Shown one piece after another: positions 10,001 through 21,828 of a stretch of DNA of 64,000 bases. The translations under genes were made by a program, and so were the position numbers. Within the stretch, counting starts at the first letter, position 1, and each line of letters starts with the position of its first letter. Below the pieces are notes generated by a model. That model was given only the letters and a program-made list of their open reading frames with translations, was not told the DNA's origin and did no database searches. This DNA comes from Phaseolus vulgaris. Taxonomy: Eukaryota > Streptophyta > Magnoliopsida > Fabales > Fabaceae. The stretch spans positions 9,693,845 through 9,757,844 of the forward strand of contig NC_023750.2 of assembly GCF_000499845.2 (NCBI RefSeq), in the 5' to 3' direction.

Positions 10001-12293
10001 TTTCTCAAAGCTTAAGGAGTACCTGGCGAGCCCGCCGGTTCTGTGCAAACCTTTGGTGGGAATGCCTCTCAAGTTGTATTTTGCTGTAACTGAGAGGGCG
10101 GTGAGTGCGGTGCTCGCCCAAGATCAAGATCACATCCAGAAGCCTATTTATTTCGTCAGCAAGGTGTTACAAGGCCCGGAGGTAAGGTATCAGGCCTTGG
10201 AAAGAGCTGCACTGGCAGTTGTATTCTCGGCGAGGAGGCTGCGCCACTATTTTCAAAGCTTTACGGTGCTAGTGATGACCGACTTGCCCATCCAGAAGGT
10301 CTTAAAGAAGCCTGATGTAGCTGGAAGAATGGTGAAATGGGCAGTGGAGCTGTCAGAGTTCGACATCAAATACGAACCCCGAGGACCGATAAAGGGGCAA
10401 ATTTTCGCGGATTTCGTGGTCGAGCTCTCATCAGAGGCAGTTCAGGTTGAGGGGGATGACTTTCGTTGGGTCCTTTCAGTAGATGGATCGTCCAACCAGT
10501 AGGGTAGCGGTGCTGGAGTCATTTTAGAAGGGCCCAACGGCGTGCTGATAGAACAGTCTCTAAGGTTTGCCTTCAAAGCCAGCAACAATCAAGCAGAATA
10601 TGAGGCGTGGATTGCAGGTATCTTGCTGGCCAAGGAGATGGGAGCTAAAGTGTTGATGGCCAAGAGTGACTCATTGTTGGTCACAGGGCAAGTAACAGGC
10701 GAGTTCCAGGCCAAGGACCTGCAAATGGCGGCTTACTTGGAGTATGTGCAGGAGTTGAAGGGTTCCTTTGCCTCGTTTGAGTTGGTGCATGTACCCAGAG
10801 AGCAAAATCCCCGAGCTGACTTGCTAGCCAAGCTCGCCAGTTCGGGCAAGGGGGGTAGGCAGAGGACAGTTATCCAAGAAACTCTAAAGACGCCTAGGGC
10901 GTTTGTGGCAGACCACCAGGTTCTTCAGATAAGTAAGTCGACGGAGAAAGCGGCGAGGAGTCACAGATCCTTGACCCAGGAGACCTTGAGATCGCCGAGG
11001 ATAAGAGCATGTCAAGGGGAAAGGGTGAACGTAGCACAGGTCTGCGCTACGCATAAGCCAGACACATGGATAACGCAATACCAGCGCTGCCTGGCAGATG
11101 GCGTTCTCCCGCTGGATCCGACGGAGGCTAGGAAGATAAAGAAGAACTCTAGCAAATTCACCTTGATCGACGGCGAGCTGTTCAGGTTTGGGTTTACACA
11201 CCCACTCCTAGATTGTGTGCACGGGGAAAAATGTAGAAGGATTATAGCCGAGCTCCATGAAGGCATATGCGGGAGTCACATTGGGGGTCGAGCTCTGGCT
11301 GCAAAAGCCCTCCGTGCAGGTTATTACTGGCCAACGATGAGGGAAGACTGCAAGAAGTATGCTCAATGTTGCAAGCAATGTCAGCAGCACGCCGACTGGC
11401 ACACGGCGCCTCCAGAAGAGCTGAAGTCAATTTACAGCCCTTGGCCGTTTCATACTTGGGGAATTGACATTCTGGGACCTTTCCCATTGGCGGTCAGGCA
11501 GATGAAATACTTGGTAGTGGCGATTGAATACTTCACCAAGTGGATCGAAGCGGAGCCAGTAGCCCAGATCACCGCGCATAAGATCGAAAGCTTTGTATGG
11601 AAGAACATCGTCTGCCGGTTTGGTGTGCCTAAACGCCTGGTGTCGGATAATGGAACTCAGTTTGCAAGTCACCTATTGAAGAAGCTGTGAGAAGAGGTGG
11701 GAATCCAACAGGTGTTTGCATCCGTCGAGCACCCGCAGACGAATGGCCAAGTGGAGTCTGCCAATCGGGTGTTCCTGAGAGGTTTAAAGAGAAGGTTAGA
11801 GAAAGCTAAGGGATTGTGGGCTGAAGAGGTACCCCGCATAGTTTGGGCGTACCATACTACTGAGCAGTCAGGAACCCACGAAACCCCGTTTAGCTTGGTT
11901 TATGGATGTGATGCGATGATTCCAGTTGAAATCCAGGAAAGCTCGCCGAGATTCCAGAACTTTGTGGCGGAAGACTCGAACGAAGAAAGAAGATTGAATC
12001 TGGATTTACTGGATGAGGTCAGGGAAGAGGCAAGAGTAAAGGCCGAGGCAGTGAAGAGGAGGATTGAGCGAAGGTATAACTCTAAGGTGATGCCAAGGCA
12101 GTTCAGAGGGGGCGACCTGGTGATGAGGAAGGCCCATCAATACGAGATGGAGAACAAGTTATCGCCTAAGTGGACGGGACCGTTCAGAGTAACCGAGGTG
12201 CTCGGGAACGGCGCCTACCGCTTAGAGACGCTAGAAGAAGGGGCGATTCCTCGCACTTGGAACGCCACACATCTCAAATTGTATTACAGTTAA
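7002..12293 (+). pseudogene. gag-pol: T2 gag-pol polyprotein, interrupted
   Basis: One frame from ATG 7002 (MRKMRSTRSS) to TAA 12291-12293. Domains in order: N-terminal coiled coil; gag core (GVEDPEAHLIAFHTQM); CHHC zinc knuckle near 8107; protease with VDQGSSADV near 8512; RT with AYVDDMV near 9780; degenerate RNase H; archaeal-type RNase H (VDGSS); integrase with HHCC finger, DDE core and a C-terminal GPF motif. Lesions: TAG at 10500-10502 inside the second RNase H, TGA at 11688-11690 in the integrase core, and an in-frame loss of 49 codons near 9974 that removes the segment linking RT to RNase H. A Gly-to-Arg change also hits the RT motif KNAGATYQ. The frame is otherwise open, so decay is recent. 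Confidence 0.93.
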
Positions 12294-12353
12294 AGCTTTG
12301 TAAGTAAAAACGAACATGAAGAGATTTACATGCTTTCTGTTAAAACAGTTTGA

Positions 12354-12406
12354 AGGGGGCACTCTTTTTTCCCTAAGGAGGGTTTTTAATGAGGCCACCC
12401 AATAAA
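12354..12406 (+). promoter_or_regulatory. Conserved post-pol hairpin block (T2)
   Basis: Same layout as in T1: G-run, CACTC, T-run, CCCTAAGGAGGG, T-run, AATGAGGCC, CCCAATAAAG, preceded by the CTGTTAAAACAG palindrome. It begins about 60 bp after the pol stop. Confidence 0.6.
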
Positions 12407-12523
12407 GAAGAGTTTTCAAAGTTTAAAGTTTCTAAGATTGCATGCTTGTGGTTTTGAAAGTTTTCAGAAGAAAGACCTTATCACTCGAACGTGATCTAAG
12501 GCAACGATATGCTGCATGCTTTC

Positions 12524-12770
12524 TAGTTAAAAGTTTTAAAGTCCCCATCATTTTTCGGCGATCGGTGGCATCAGTTAAAAGTTTTAAAGTCCCCATCGTT
12601 TTCCGACGATCGGTGGCGTCAGTTAAAAGTTTTAAAGTCCCCATCGTTTTTCAGCGATCGGTGGCTTCAGTTAAAAGTTTTAAAGTCTCCATCGTTTTTC
12701 GGCGATCGGTGGCATCAGTTAAAAGTTTTAAAGTCCCCATCGCTTTTCGGCGATCGGCGACAGTAGTTAA
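12524..12770 (+). repeat. T2 48-bp minisatellite, five copies
   Basis: GTCCCC or GTCTCC recurs at 12541, 12589, 12637, 12685 and 12733, a period of exactly 48 bp. Each unit contains CGGCGATCGGTGGC or a close variant. The period is a multiple of three, which keeps spurious frames open. Confidence 0.9.
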
Positions 12771-12853
12771 AGTTTGAAAGTCCTCGTCGTCTTTCGACGA
12801 TCGGAGGCACCAGAGATGACTAAAGACCTCAACGCTCTCGTGCGTCTTGAGGC

Positions 12854-13150
12854 AAGAAGAAGTCCTCCTTGCCTTTGAGCAAGTGCAGGCAAGAAGAAGT
12901 CCTCCTTGCCTTCGAGTAAGTGCAGGCAAGAAGAAGTCCTCCTTGCCTTTGAGCAAGTGCAGGCAAGAAGAAGTCCTCCTTACCTTCGAGTAAGTGCAGG
13001 CAAGAAGAAGTCCTCCTTGCCTTTGAGCAAGTGCAGGCAAGAAGAAGTCCTCCTTGCCTTTGAGCAAGTGCAGGCAAGAAGAAGTCCTCCTTGCCTGTGA
13101 GCAAGTGCAGGCAAGAAGAAGTCCTCCTCGCCTCTGAGCGAGTGTAGGCA
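12854..13150 (+). repeat. T2 37-bp minisatellite, about eight copies
   Basis: Unit AAGAAGAAGTCCTCCTTGCC followed by TTTGAGCAAGTGCAGGC repeats with a 37-bp period and few substitutions. CTTGC...GCAAG in each unit can form a small hairpin. A 180-codon minus-strand frame across it is an artefact of repetition. Confidence 0.9.
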
Positions 13151-13977
13151 AGAACAGATTGAAAGACCTCTCTGCGCAAGCAGATAGAGGCAAGATTGAA
13201 AGTCCTCAGCGTGTCCAGGAAGGACGAGATGTACACCACGGGCAAGCTGAGGCACCATAAAAAGTCCTTCTCACCTCAGAGTGAGTTCAGGCAAGATGAA
13301 CTGAAAAGTCAGGGGTGTTCGTGACCTTAAACGGTGGGAAGGGAAGGAAAACGCCTTTTCCCCTTTAAGTGAAACATCAATATTGACCCAGTGAGACCAG
13401 ATCATTGTTCTGAAACTCAGGGAGGTAGAGAAGGATCCGAAAGGCGCCTCTACCCCCAGATGAGGGAACAATGGTCAAGTTATGAAGGTAAGAAAGGTCA
13501 CATCGCCAGAACCCTACGACGATCAGAAGAATCCCAGGCGATGACAGGAGTAAGGGCTCACTTTGCTGGGCAGATCCGGTAAACTGTATTTTAATACCAG
13601 TTTCGAGTTAAAACCTGCTGCCTAGTAAGTAATTTTATGCTAAGGTTTGTTGCATTAAGTTCACAAGTTATATTAAGTGTCATCGCTTGAAAGTTAATGG
13701 TTGCTCAAGTTTACTTTGAGTTAACAGTTTGATAAGTTGTTATGAGATTAACAGTTTATCCAAGTTCGAAGCATTGTGAGTAAGGTAAGGCTCGAATATT
13801 GCCGAGTTAATTCGTTTGAGTAAAGGTAAAGGCATGCAAAGCAAGTAGAAAGACGATATATGGGAAGTGAAAATGATAGAAGTGGCAATTCAAGTTCACA
13901 TGCATACATAAACAATTACATAAGCAGTATAACTGCAGATAAAGTGTTTAGAAAGAAAAGGTGATAGGGGAAGGCAG
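13151..13977. other. T2 spacer before opposite-strand gene
   Basis: Non-coding. It shares blocks with 43600-44402 in T4, for example AGTCAGGGGTGTTCGTGACC and the CCTTTTCCCCTTTAAGTG segment. It would contain the 3' end of the opposite-strand transcript. Confidence 0.5.
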
Positions 13978-15382
13978 CTAATCTTCAGAGGGTACAATCT
14001 TCCTGTCCACCACCTCGTTGCAGATCGACACCATGGAAAGATCGAGCTCGGGATATTGACATGCTACTTGCTCCAGAGCGGCGTCAAACCCGGCGGTGAG
14101 GACATGGGCAGTGCTCTGCTCGAGCTCTTGTGCTTGCTTCTTCAGTTCTTCCATTTCCTCACAAGCTCGAGCAAGCTCTTCAACAGCTTTTTTGCCTTCG
14201 TCTCGGGCATGGGCCAGCTCTGCGGCAGTCTTTTTGGCCTCCTCGCGAGCTTCGGTGAGCTCAGCGAGAGCGTCATCCCTTTCCTTCTCGACCTTTCCAA
14301 GAAGAATCTCCCGATCAGCCGATCTCTTCTCGAGGTTTTCCACTTTGGTCGCATCCGCCTTTTTTGCAGCCTCCAAGTCTGCCACCTTGAGCCTATATGG
14401 GACCAGCTTGCTCTCCAAGTCGATCTTCTCTTGGAGTTGGAGGTGCAGTTTCTGGCGCAGATCGGAGGCTTCCTTGCACATGCTTCTTAACTCAGCATCC
14501 ATGGCGTCCTCCAGCCTTGAGTGCTCAATCTCCGCCATCATTAGGTTGCAAGAGAGCTTTTCCGCCTCAACCCTTATCATGCGGTTTGACTCCTTCAGCG
14601 CAGAGTTCTCATCTTGGAGCTTCTTGAGTGAGTCCTTCACAGCCCTTGATACAATCGAGGGAAGATCCTCCGCCATCATCTTCAGTCGGGCTGTGAAGGG
14701 TCCCAAGATCTCTTCGAAGGAGGTTGGGAGGCTTGAGGTTGTTGCTGGAGGTGATGGGGGGGTTTGGTGCTGACTTTCACCACCACCCTCTTCAGTTTGT
14801 AGGGCAAGTGGGGCTTCTTGGCGTGGTGGTGAGGTCGGAGATTCTATTATGAGTATCGGCGAGATTTGAGCGCCCTCATCTCCTCCTAGTGCGGCCCCAG
14901 CAATAGAAGTGGTGGAAGGAGGACCCTCTCCAACAGACACGAACGGTGTGGAGGCGCTTGGAGGGTTCTCTATGAAGTTTGTGTCGCTGCTTTCGACCAC
15001 TGGGGGCGCGGCGGCCAAGGGTGTTGCTTGGACTGTTGCTAGAAGAGCTGGAGGAGAGGGCGGTTTGGTGTTGGAAGCGCAGGTGGTGTAGAGGTGGCCA
15101 CCCTCTTCCTCTTAGTGATGAGGCCATCCTCAGTTTCTTCATCGTCCTCTTCTTCCTCTTGGACCACTTGAGGAGTCTTCCTCTTGGGTTTCCTCAGAAC
15201 TAGTTTCTTCCTTTGTGGGGCGGGTGGTGCCACCGAAGGAGTTGGACCTCGGGGAGGAGTCTTGCCTTGGGCAGTGGCGATCGCCACCACCGGGTTGGGC
15301 ACAGCTTGGGAGCCCGCCGCGAGCTTGTGGGATCGGGAGATCGCCCTCAATTCCGCTAGTTTCCCTTTGCCCATCATGTTAT
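13978..15382 (-). pseudogene. T2 opposite-strand gene, coding exon 2, frameshifted
   Basis: The exon starts at 15382 after a TGTGCAG acceptor and stops at 13978. It encodes the KGKLAELRAISRSHK helix, basic and acidic patches, the Pro-rich linker, the coiled coil and the conserved tail. Against T4, one base is missing near 15065 in the Pro-rich part, splitting the frame into 15382-15039 and 15018-13978. Together with the second 1-nt loss in the preceding exon this explains why the spliced length is 2383 rather than 2385 nt. Confidence 0.75.
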
Positions 15383-15547
15383 CTGCACAAGGTAAGGGAT
15401 AGGTAAGCAACCAAAACAGAAGCAAAAGATACAAGTATATTCATGCAGAGGTAACACAAGCAGCACATAGATAAATGATGGAATGCCAAAATAGAATGGT
15501 AAAAATACTAAGTTAGTGTTAAACTTGGTGTGGAGGTGGGGGCTAAC

Positions 15548-16525
15548 CTATGTGTATTTCGAGTTGGCTCTCGAAGAACTCGTAGGGAATGATTGAGGCA
15601 GTGGGGAAGGTGATGTTGGCAGCAGCCACGCTCTTCCAAAAGAGACAAAGATCTTTGTCTAACGCCCCCATGTTGTCAGGACTTCTTGGTCTCCTAAAGC
15701 TGTCCTTGGAGTCCTTGCTCCCCTTGTTTACCCAATTCAAGGGGAAGCCGTCAAGCAGTGAGGGGTCTTGATCATTCTGGCACACCTTCACGAACTTCCC
15801 TTTCCAGTCTTTGTAAGATTGCTGGAAGATTGAGAAGATTGATCTCCCAGCGATCCCATTCAAGCTGACCCAGAGGCGATCTCCGGGATTCTTTACCTCA
15901 AACAAAAAGAGGAAGACGTCGACTGAAGCTGGCAGCAACAAGTGCGCGCAGAGAATTTGGAACGCCCTGACGAACGCCCAGCTGTTGGGGTGAAGCTGGG
16001 CGGGGGCGATGTTGAGCTCGGTTAGTAGCTCTCTCTCGAAACGGGTAAAAGGAAGCCTAAGCTTCACTTTCTTGAAGAATGTAGCGTAGATGAAGCAGAA
16101 CAACTCGCCGTTGTTCCCTTTATCATCCGCGCAGATCGGTTCTCCCGGGAGGCAGGGCAGCCGGTCATTTTGCTATCATGCTCCTTATGGAAGGAAAGGT
16201 CAGGTTGATCTCCTCTCCTCAATCGGTGAACGCCCAACTCAGTGTTTATCGAGGAGGTCTCTTTTAGCAGAGTTGGGGTGGCCCAAGGATAGAGCTCCTT
16301 ATAGTCTTGCGGAGGAAGAGGGGCTCCTCCGGCGAATGGTGGAGTTGCCTGGCTAGGGTTGGCGTGAGAAGAGGTAGGCCTCTCAGCCTGGGCAGAGGGA
16401 GCACCAGAGGCTCGTGATGGGTCACGTGTCGATGGAGGATTTGCCCCAGGGGCAACCCTACGAGTTTTGGGTGGAGGGTTTCGTGATGAAGAAGCAGGAT
16501 TAGCGGTGGACTTTGTGTGAGCCAT
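15548..16525 (-). pseudogene. T2 opposite-strand gene, coding exon 1, frameshifted
   Basis: ATG at 16525 (MAHTKSTANP), donor ATA-G/GTTAG at 15548/15547, intron 165 nt. A single base is missing near 16160 relative to T4. This separates the Pro-rich N-terminal part from the Transposase_28-like domain (FERELLTELNIAPAQLHPN). Exon limits and intron phase match the other copies exactly. Confidence 0.75.
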
Positions 16526-16533
16526 CGCAGGAA

Positions 16534-16966
16534 CTGCAAAGGAAAGAGAAAGGGATGAAATGAAGATAGCAGAGAATGACTCGTTTGGGGACGAAGAAGA
16601 TAGAACGAATGACTAAGGGTTCGTTGGGACAGACGTTATTATGGAACGAAACCTTAGGTTACGAGAAAAAGAAAAACAGCCCACAACGTATGCTTCAGAT
16701 AGATAATGGATGATGCAAACCGATTAAAATGCAACAAATACCAATAGGAGGAGTAAAAGGGGTACCTTTTTGTGATCGGAGAAGCGATGAAGAAAGTTGA
16801 AGATTGAGAGGGACGAGAAGCTTCATGGTTCGCAGAGAAAACGTTCTGAATGTTTGAGAATGAAGAAAGATGATGGAACAGTGAAAAGCGCGAAGGGTTT
16901 AAGGGTTTTCGAACGTTTTAGGAAGCGCAAACGGCAATTAAAAACGACCGTTGATGAAGCCACGTG
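16534..16966 (-). promoter_or_regulatory. T2 opposite-strand promoter, 5' UTR and intron 1
   Basis: CACGTG at 16966-16961, AACCCTTAAACCC near 16900, donor AAAAAG/GTACC at 16766/16765, acceptor TTTGCAG at 16534. The predicted intron is 232 nt, as in T1 and T4. Confidence 0.55.
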
Positions 16967-17115
16967 TCGTATGATTGAAAAAGGGGTTGGTGGAGCGTCA
17001 GAAAGGCAGAGGGTACGAACGTACGGAAATCCGTACCAGCGCCACGTAGATCGACGATGACGTGACCTCCTACTCTTTTCGCTAGACAAGTCTCAGCTTA
17101 AGACTGGGGGGCTTG

Positions 17116-18055
17116 TGTACCGATCAGGTAACCGGAAGTGATGACGTGGCGGCCAGCGATAATGTAGGCGTGTTGAACGGGACACCTGGCTGACAGAAGG
17201 GAAGTACATCGGGAAGTCTGTGTAGTCCCCAATTGTTGGCTTGGCGTTCTCCGATCTCTAGTATGTATAACCGGCGGTCACCAGGCTTGCGTCATAGTCG
17301 CCGTATGTGAGCTCTAGGAGATCAGGTGGTTAGAGACCGCCGAAAGGGCCACATCGCCGAAAGATCAGGAAGGCTTGCCTAAGGCTTTCAAGAGGTACAA
17401 GTACGGAGGACGAGGTTATCAGATGATCACTCCCTAGACAGAGGTCGGGGCAAGGGAACAGTTTCCCAGAACATGCATGATGTACGAGTGAAGTAGATCA
17501 TGATAGCGGCAGGCGAGACCACAGAGAAGGTGTGCATGGTGACACCCCGTACTCGCCACTCAAGGGGTCGCGCTCTAAGGAAGCTGTGCACCAAGTTACT
17601 CCTTGCATGAGTAACTTAGTCAAATAGCTTGAAGAGTAGAAGTGACGCTTAAGTGGAGAGGGATCCAGATGGTGACACGTGTACAGTTAGATGTGAGCCA
17701 CGTGTCCAGAGGTGTAACCGTCAGGAGAGAGAAACGCTCAGGTATATAAGGAACTCTTAACAGACTTTTGAGGTACGCTTTCCAGAACACTTCAGTACGC
17801 TTCTTAGTACACTGAGATTCACGGCGCACGGTTCCTTGAGTTTAGATATTCTCTCTGAGTTTTTGGTGATTCCGTCACTGACTTGAGCGTCGGAGCGCGA
17901 TCGGCCGCAGCGGCGCCACTCTGTTTCTTTGTTTTCTTCAGGTTCTTGCGAGGAATCGAGACGTGAAGATCGAAGGTTAACGTGGTGCGAAGCTGATCAA
18001 GAGAAGCATCCTTGACGTGGCAAGACTCTTGCACTCAGGTCAACCGGCAGGATCA
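17116..18055 (+). repeat. T2 3' LTR
   Basis: 940 bp, same length as the 5' LTR, preceded by ACTGGGGGGCTTG. It carries CACGTG at 17676-17681 and 17699-17704 and TATATAA at 17743-17749. It is followed directly by the AAAGG duplication. Confidence 0.93.
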
Positions 18056-18060
18056 AAAGG

Positions 18061-18467
18061 CAAAGAGGGTGAGTGTTCTTGTGTGGTCAAGATCACCTCT
18101 TTGTTGTGTTGAGTGTTTGTAATCTATTGATTGATTGATAGTGGAATACTTAGTGGTTTTCTGGGAACTGGATGTAGTCCTGGTAAGGAGTGAACCAGTA
18201 TAAATTGATTGTGTAATCTCTCTCTCTCTCTCATACACTCATTACAAACTATTTGATGTGGTTTTTGTCTTTGCTGCTATAAACAACCGGTTAAAACAAA
18301 ATTTCAACTGATTGTTTTTCTGCAAACAGTTTTAACAACTTTGATTTTTTGGCTTCCCTGATTGTTGTTTCTATGATTGTTGATAAATCTTCATTCTTAG
18401 CCAATCTTTGCGAAAATCTTTTGTCAAACAATTCACCCCCTTCTTGTTTAGGCCATTATTTCTAACA
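18061..18467 (+). repeat. C1: copia-type LTR fragment, right piece
   Basis: This continues 5441-5618 once T2 is removed. Features seen in copia LTRs of this type are a CT-microsatellite after GTGTAATC, an end with ACAATTCACCCCC, and a terminal CTAACA at 18467. No Met-initiator primer site follows, so it is more likely a 3' or solo LTR than a 5' LTR. Confidence 0.5.
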
Positions 18468-19213
18468 GATTGATGCCCATTGCAAAAGTAACAAGTCACT
18501 TGCTTTTACACATATGGAACTTATTTATAAAATCTCTAATCACAATCAGAAAGGTTGGTTTACCATTACTTGTTTGTTTTTAAATGACTTACGTCTCATT
18601 TCCCTCGTTGTTTAAAAGAATAATCTCTTCCCTAGATGCTTAAGATAAAGGATCAATTCAATTAATAATTGGCCTTACACACAAATATCTTTGTCTTAAA
18701 AAAATATTTTATTCCATATCTCGCAAAGGAATACTTACAAAGAGATTTTCAACCACATAATTGTATAATTGGTCATCTCAATAATAATAAATCCTAACTC
18801 CATAATTTTGTTTGATTGATCTCAAAGTAATACACTATAAATTAGTAGTGAATTTTGTCTCACTTGAACCAAAGTTCCGATTAACATTATTGTATTTTTA
18901 AATACAATTTAGATATTTTTCAAGCTATGAAGTTTTATACCATATGGATGACATCATATTGACATCATAGCCTAGAAAGTCACTCTATCTTTGATATATG
19001 CCAATAATAATTGCTTTCAAAGCCATGTTAAGAAAAATTATATCTCAAATAGTCCATATAGATTTTTATTTATAATAAAAACAAATACAAATTGTTTTAT
19101 AACAAAGAAATATCATTTTCAAATTTTTCGTGGAAGGCCAAAGTGATTGTTAGTATATCCATAATAAAAATTGGAGTGATTTAACTAAAACAACAAAAAT
19201 GAAAATGTATTAT
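18468..19213. other. AT-rich stretch, nothing recognised
   Basis: Strongly AT-rich, no open frame of note, no repeat structure and no terminal motifs that I can assign. It could be old element sequence or true intergenic DNA. Confidence 0.5.
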
Positions 19214-20396
19214 TGATAAGTGTCAAATTTCAGTAATATTTCATATTAAAATGCAGACACTTATGAATATTAATTGATAAAATAACCCCTAATTTATGAA
19301 TTTATACATTTTTCCCAAATTTGTGTTAATTTCAGGATTCTAAAGAATAATGGAGATGGAAGGGCAAAAGGAGAATTTACAAAGCCAAAAAGGGAAAGCT
19401 GGAATGCAACAAAGCTCGCCCAAGCCAGATGCCCTAGAGGATCTCGCCTAATTGAGCCCTATCTCCTGTAGGCGAGATCACTCCAATGACATTGGACCTT
19501 TTTTTTCGTGCACTTGCCTACGCCTAAGACAGAAGTTACTTAGCCCAAGCCCAACTAGGTTAAATGTGAGGCTTGAGCCACAACCTTATGAAATAACCAT
19601 TGAGAGGAAAATAATCATTGAGTGGATTGCAAGCTAGTTGTTTAATAAAAGGTGTTAGAAACCCTCGAGGAGGCAATCGTCAAGGAGAAACATTTTGAAT
19701 CTTTTTTACTTGCTCTCCATGCTTGTAACAACTAACATGTGTGGCTAATTCTACCCTTTGGGATTGAGAGTAATATGTTCAAACTCTTATGTATTGAGGT
19801 GATATTTAAATATAATATTATGTTCTTAATTGATGATTGGTATTATCATTTTGTTTGTAATGCTTGTTTACCATGATCAAGATCCTTAGATTTGACTGGA
19901 AAGCACTTTTAAGTTTCTGACTGAAATGATAATGATTAACATATTTGAATGCTAGGAATAAATTTGAAATATTAATTACTATCAAGGTCTATTCGTAATG
20001 ATAAGATGTTTTTATAAATATGTGAGGAATCGATATTTAGAAGACTCCTTAATAAATTTATATGCGAGAAATCAATATAAATGATTTTTATACAGACATC
20101 AATATCAATCTAAGGATAAAATATTATCATGCTCATCAAAATACAAAAGAGTAAGAAGGGTGAACCACAATCCCAATTTTCTCAATTGAATCAACTAACT
20201 CTTTACTTTGTTTTTAGTTAAATTTCATGCAAACTATTGTCAATATCAAATCAAATCAAATTATTATACATATTCTTATTCTTAGTGAATGTTACTATTA
20301 GGATTTTAAACAATTATTCCTTGTGGTTTCGATATCCGTCCTTAGGGACAAAGTATTACTTCTGACTCTGCACACTTGCTCTGAAAAGAGTCATCA
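19214..20396 (+). repeat. A1 5' LTR
   Basis: 1183 bp, AT-rich, TG...CA. The part from about 19605 onward realigns with 21822-22600, including CTTGCTCTCCATGCTTGTAA and the CACTTGCT segment near the end. The first roughly 390 bp have no second copy in the window. Confidence 0.75.
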
Positions 20397-20402
20397 ATTT
20401 TT

Positions 20403-20420
20403 TGGCGCCGTTGCCGGGGA
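20403..20420 (+). other. A1 primer binding site, tRNA-Asp type
   Basis: TGGCGCCGTTGCCGGGGA is complementary to the 3' end of plant tRNA-Asp as I remember it (ending CAACGGCGCCA). This is the usual primer of Athila-type elements. Confidence 0.85.
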
Positions 20421-20638
20421 ACAATTGAATTTTTTAGTACAAATTTGTAAATATTGTAAATATTCTAACTATTTTTATTTGTTGTTTATTTTTTTTTTTG
20501 CATATTTGTTTTTATTTTATTTTCATATTTAATTTAAATTTATTTTATTATATTTATTTTAATTTTTAAATCTTAAAAAAATATTATTCAGTTATTGCTA
20601 GTGAATCCCTGTGCTAACCCTTGAATTAGCTGTCTTAT

Positions 20639-21660
20639 ATGATATTGAGAGGTCAAATTCCCAAAGACCAATTATTATTTGAAGTAGAGATTGAAAGGGT
20701 AGCTAGAAGAAATAGAAAGACAAAGACAAAAGAGAGACAAGAAGATACTAGGGAGGAATCCTCAACCACTTCTTCTTTTGCCACAAATATTTTTCAAGAG
20801 GATAGCAACATGGCAAAAGGGCAAGCACCACACCCTAGGAGAACTCTTGAAGATTATGCAGTGTAGCAAAGGCCAAGACATTTTTCTAGTATTTCAATAC
20901 CTGTTATCACCAGGGCCTTGGAGATTAAACTCGCTTTCCTTACTCTCATCAGTACCCATCAATTTATAACAATGGATCATGAAGATATATTCACATTTGT
21001 CTACATTTTATGAATTGGTGGTAACAATGAGCTTCCATTTAGATGATGTTAAAAATGTCTATATGCATTTATTTTCTTTTTCGTTGGCAAGAAAGGGAAA
21101 AGAATGGCTCACATCACAGCCAAATCAGAACCTCTCTAGCTGGAGGGATGTAGAGGAAAAGTTTCTGCACAAATTTTTTCCATTATCTCACTACATCAAA
21201 GCAAAGTCTGAAACCTTTATGTTCAGACATGACAGAGATTTAAAATGATACTGAGAAAATGCCCAAATCATGGGTTTGAAGGCATTGCTGAAATGAGCAT
21301 TTTTCATAATGGTCTCAGATCTGATACTAAGATGCATCTAGATGCTGCAGTTGGTGGTACAATGATGGCAATGGATGCAGGAAAAGCAGAAAAGATTATT
21401 GAGGCAATGACATCCACATATTATCAATCACAAAATGATAGTAAAAATGATCCAAAGAAGGGCATAATGGATCATAATATTTCAAAAAAACATTTGGCCC
21501 AAATTAAAATTCTAACACAACCGTTGGAAGCATTAACTACACAAATGGCTAAATTGCCACAACAATTACAAGTTGTGCAAGCTTCTTAGAGTCAGATTCA
21601 ACCAATAAGGTGTGATTTGTGTGGAGCTTATCATTCCAATGGGCATTGTGTGTATTAGAA
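20639..21660 (+). pseudogene. gag: A1 gag remnant
   Basis: Frames shift several times. Recognisable pieces are QRPRHFSSIS after a stop near 20865, a capsid-like LFSFSLARKGKEWLTSQP segment (about 21070-21120), KFLHKFFPLS (near 21170), and a zinc knuckle C-DLC-GAYH-SNGHC near 21610-21650, with a CX2CX3HX4C spacing. Stops at 20865, 21247 and 21589 and at least two frameshifts make it non-functional. Confidence 0.7.
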
Positions 21661-21734
21661 TAATTCATCTGAAGAAGAAGCTCATTATATGGGAAATCAA
21701 GGAAGGCAAGGTGGGTTCTCCAAAAAAAATTCTC

Positions 21735-21828
21735 AAGGTTGAAAAAAAGAAGAGGAAGAGAAAAAAATTTAGGAAAGAAAAATTGAGAGTGAAAAGGAAA
21801 AAGAAGAGGAAAAATAAAAAAAAATAAT
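21735..21828 (+). repeat. Purine-rich tract before A1 3' LTR remnant
   Basis: Almost pure A/G (AAGAAGAGGAAGAGAAAAAA and similar). It may be an expanded polypurine tract, or low-complexity sequence at the deletion junction that removed pol and the first third of the 3' LTR. Confidence 0.5.

Larger units (their letters stand above)
5624..18055 (+). mobile_element. T2: complete Tat-lineage retrotransposon with TSD
   Basis: T2 is 12,432 bp, with two 940-bp LTRs (5624-6563, 17116-18055) and perfect target duplications AAAGG at 5619-5623 and 18056-18060. The LTRs differ at about a dozen sites by eye, mostly transitions, so the insertion is not recent. The order is 5' LTR, primer site, gag-pol with lesions, hairpin block, minisatellites, frameshifted opposite-strand gene, PPT and 3' LTR. 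It cannot be autonomous because of two stops and a deletion in pol. Confidence 0.95.

Noticed and set aside
12854..13150. CRISPR-like array
   Set aside because: Units are contiguous direct repeats without unique spacers, in a plant retrotransposon; no cas genes.
12651..13193. 180-codon minus-strand frame with repeated LLACTCSKARRTSSC motifs
   Set aside because: It is translation of the 37-bp and 48-bp minisatellites; similar frames occur in shifted registers and at 43156-43610, which marks repetition rather than a gene.
20403..20420. tRNA gene fragment
   Set aside because: Only the 18 bases complementary to a tRNA 3' end are present, directly after an LTR; it is a primer binding site.
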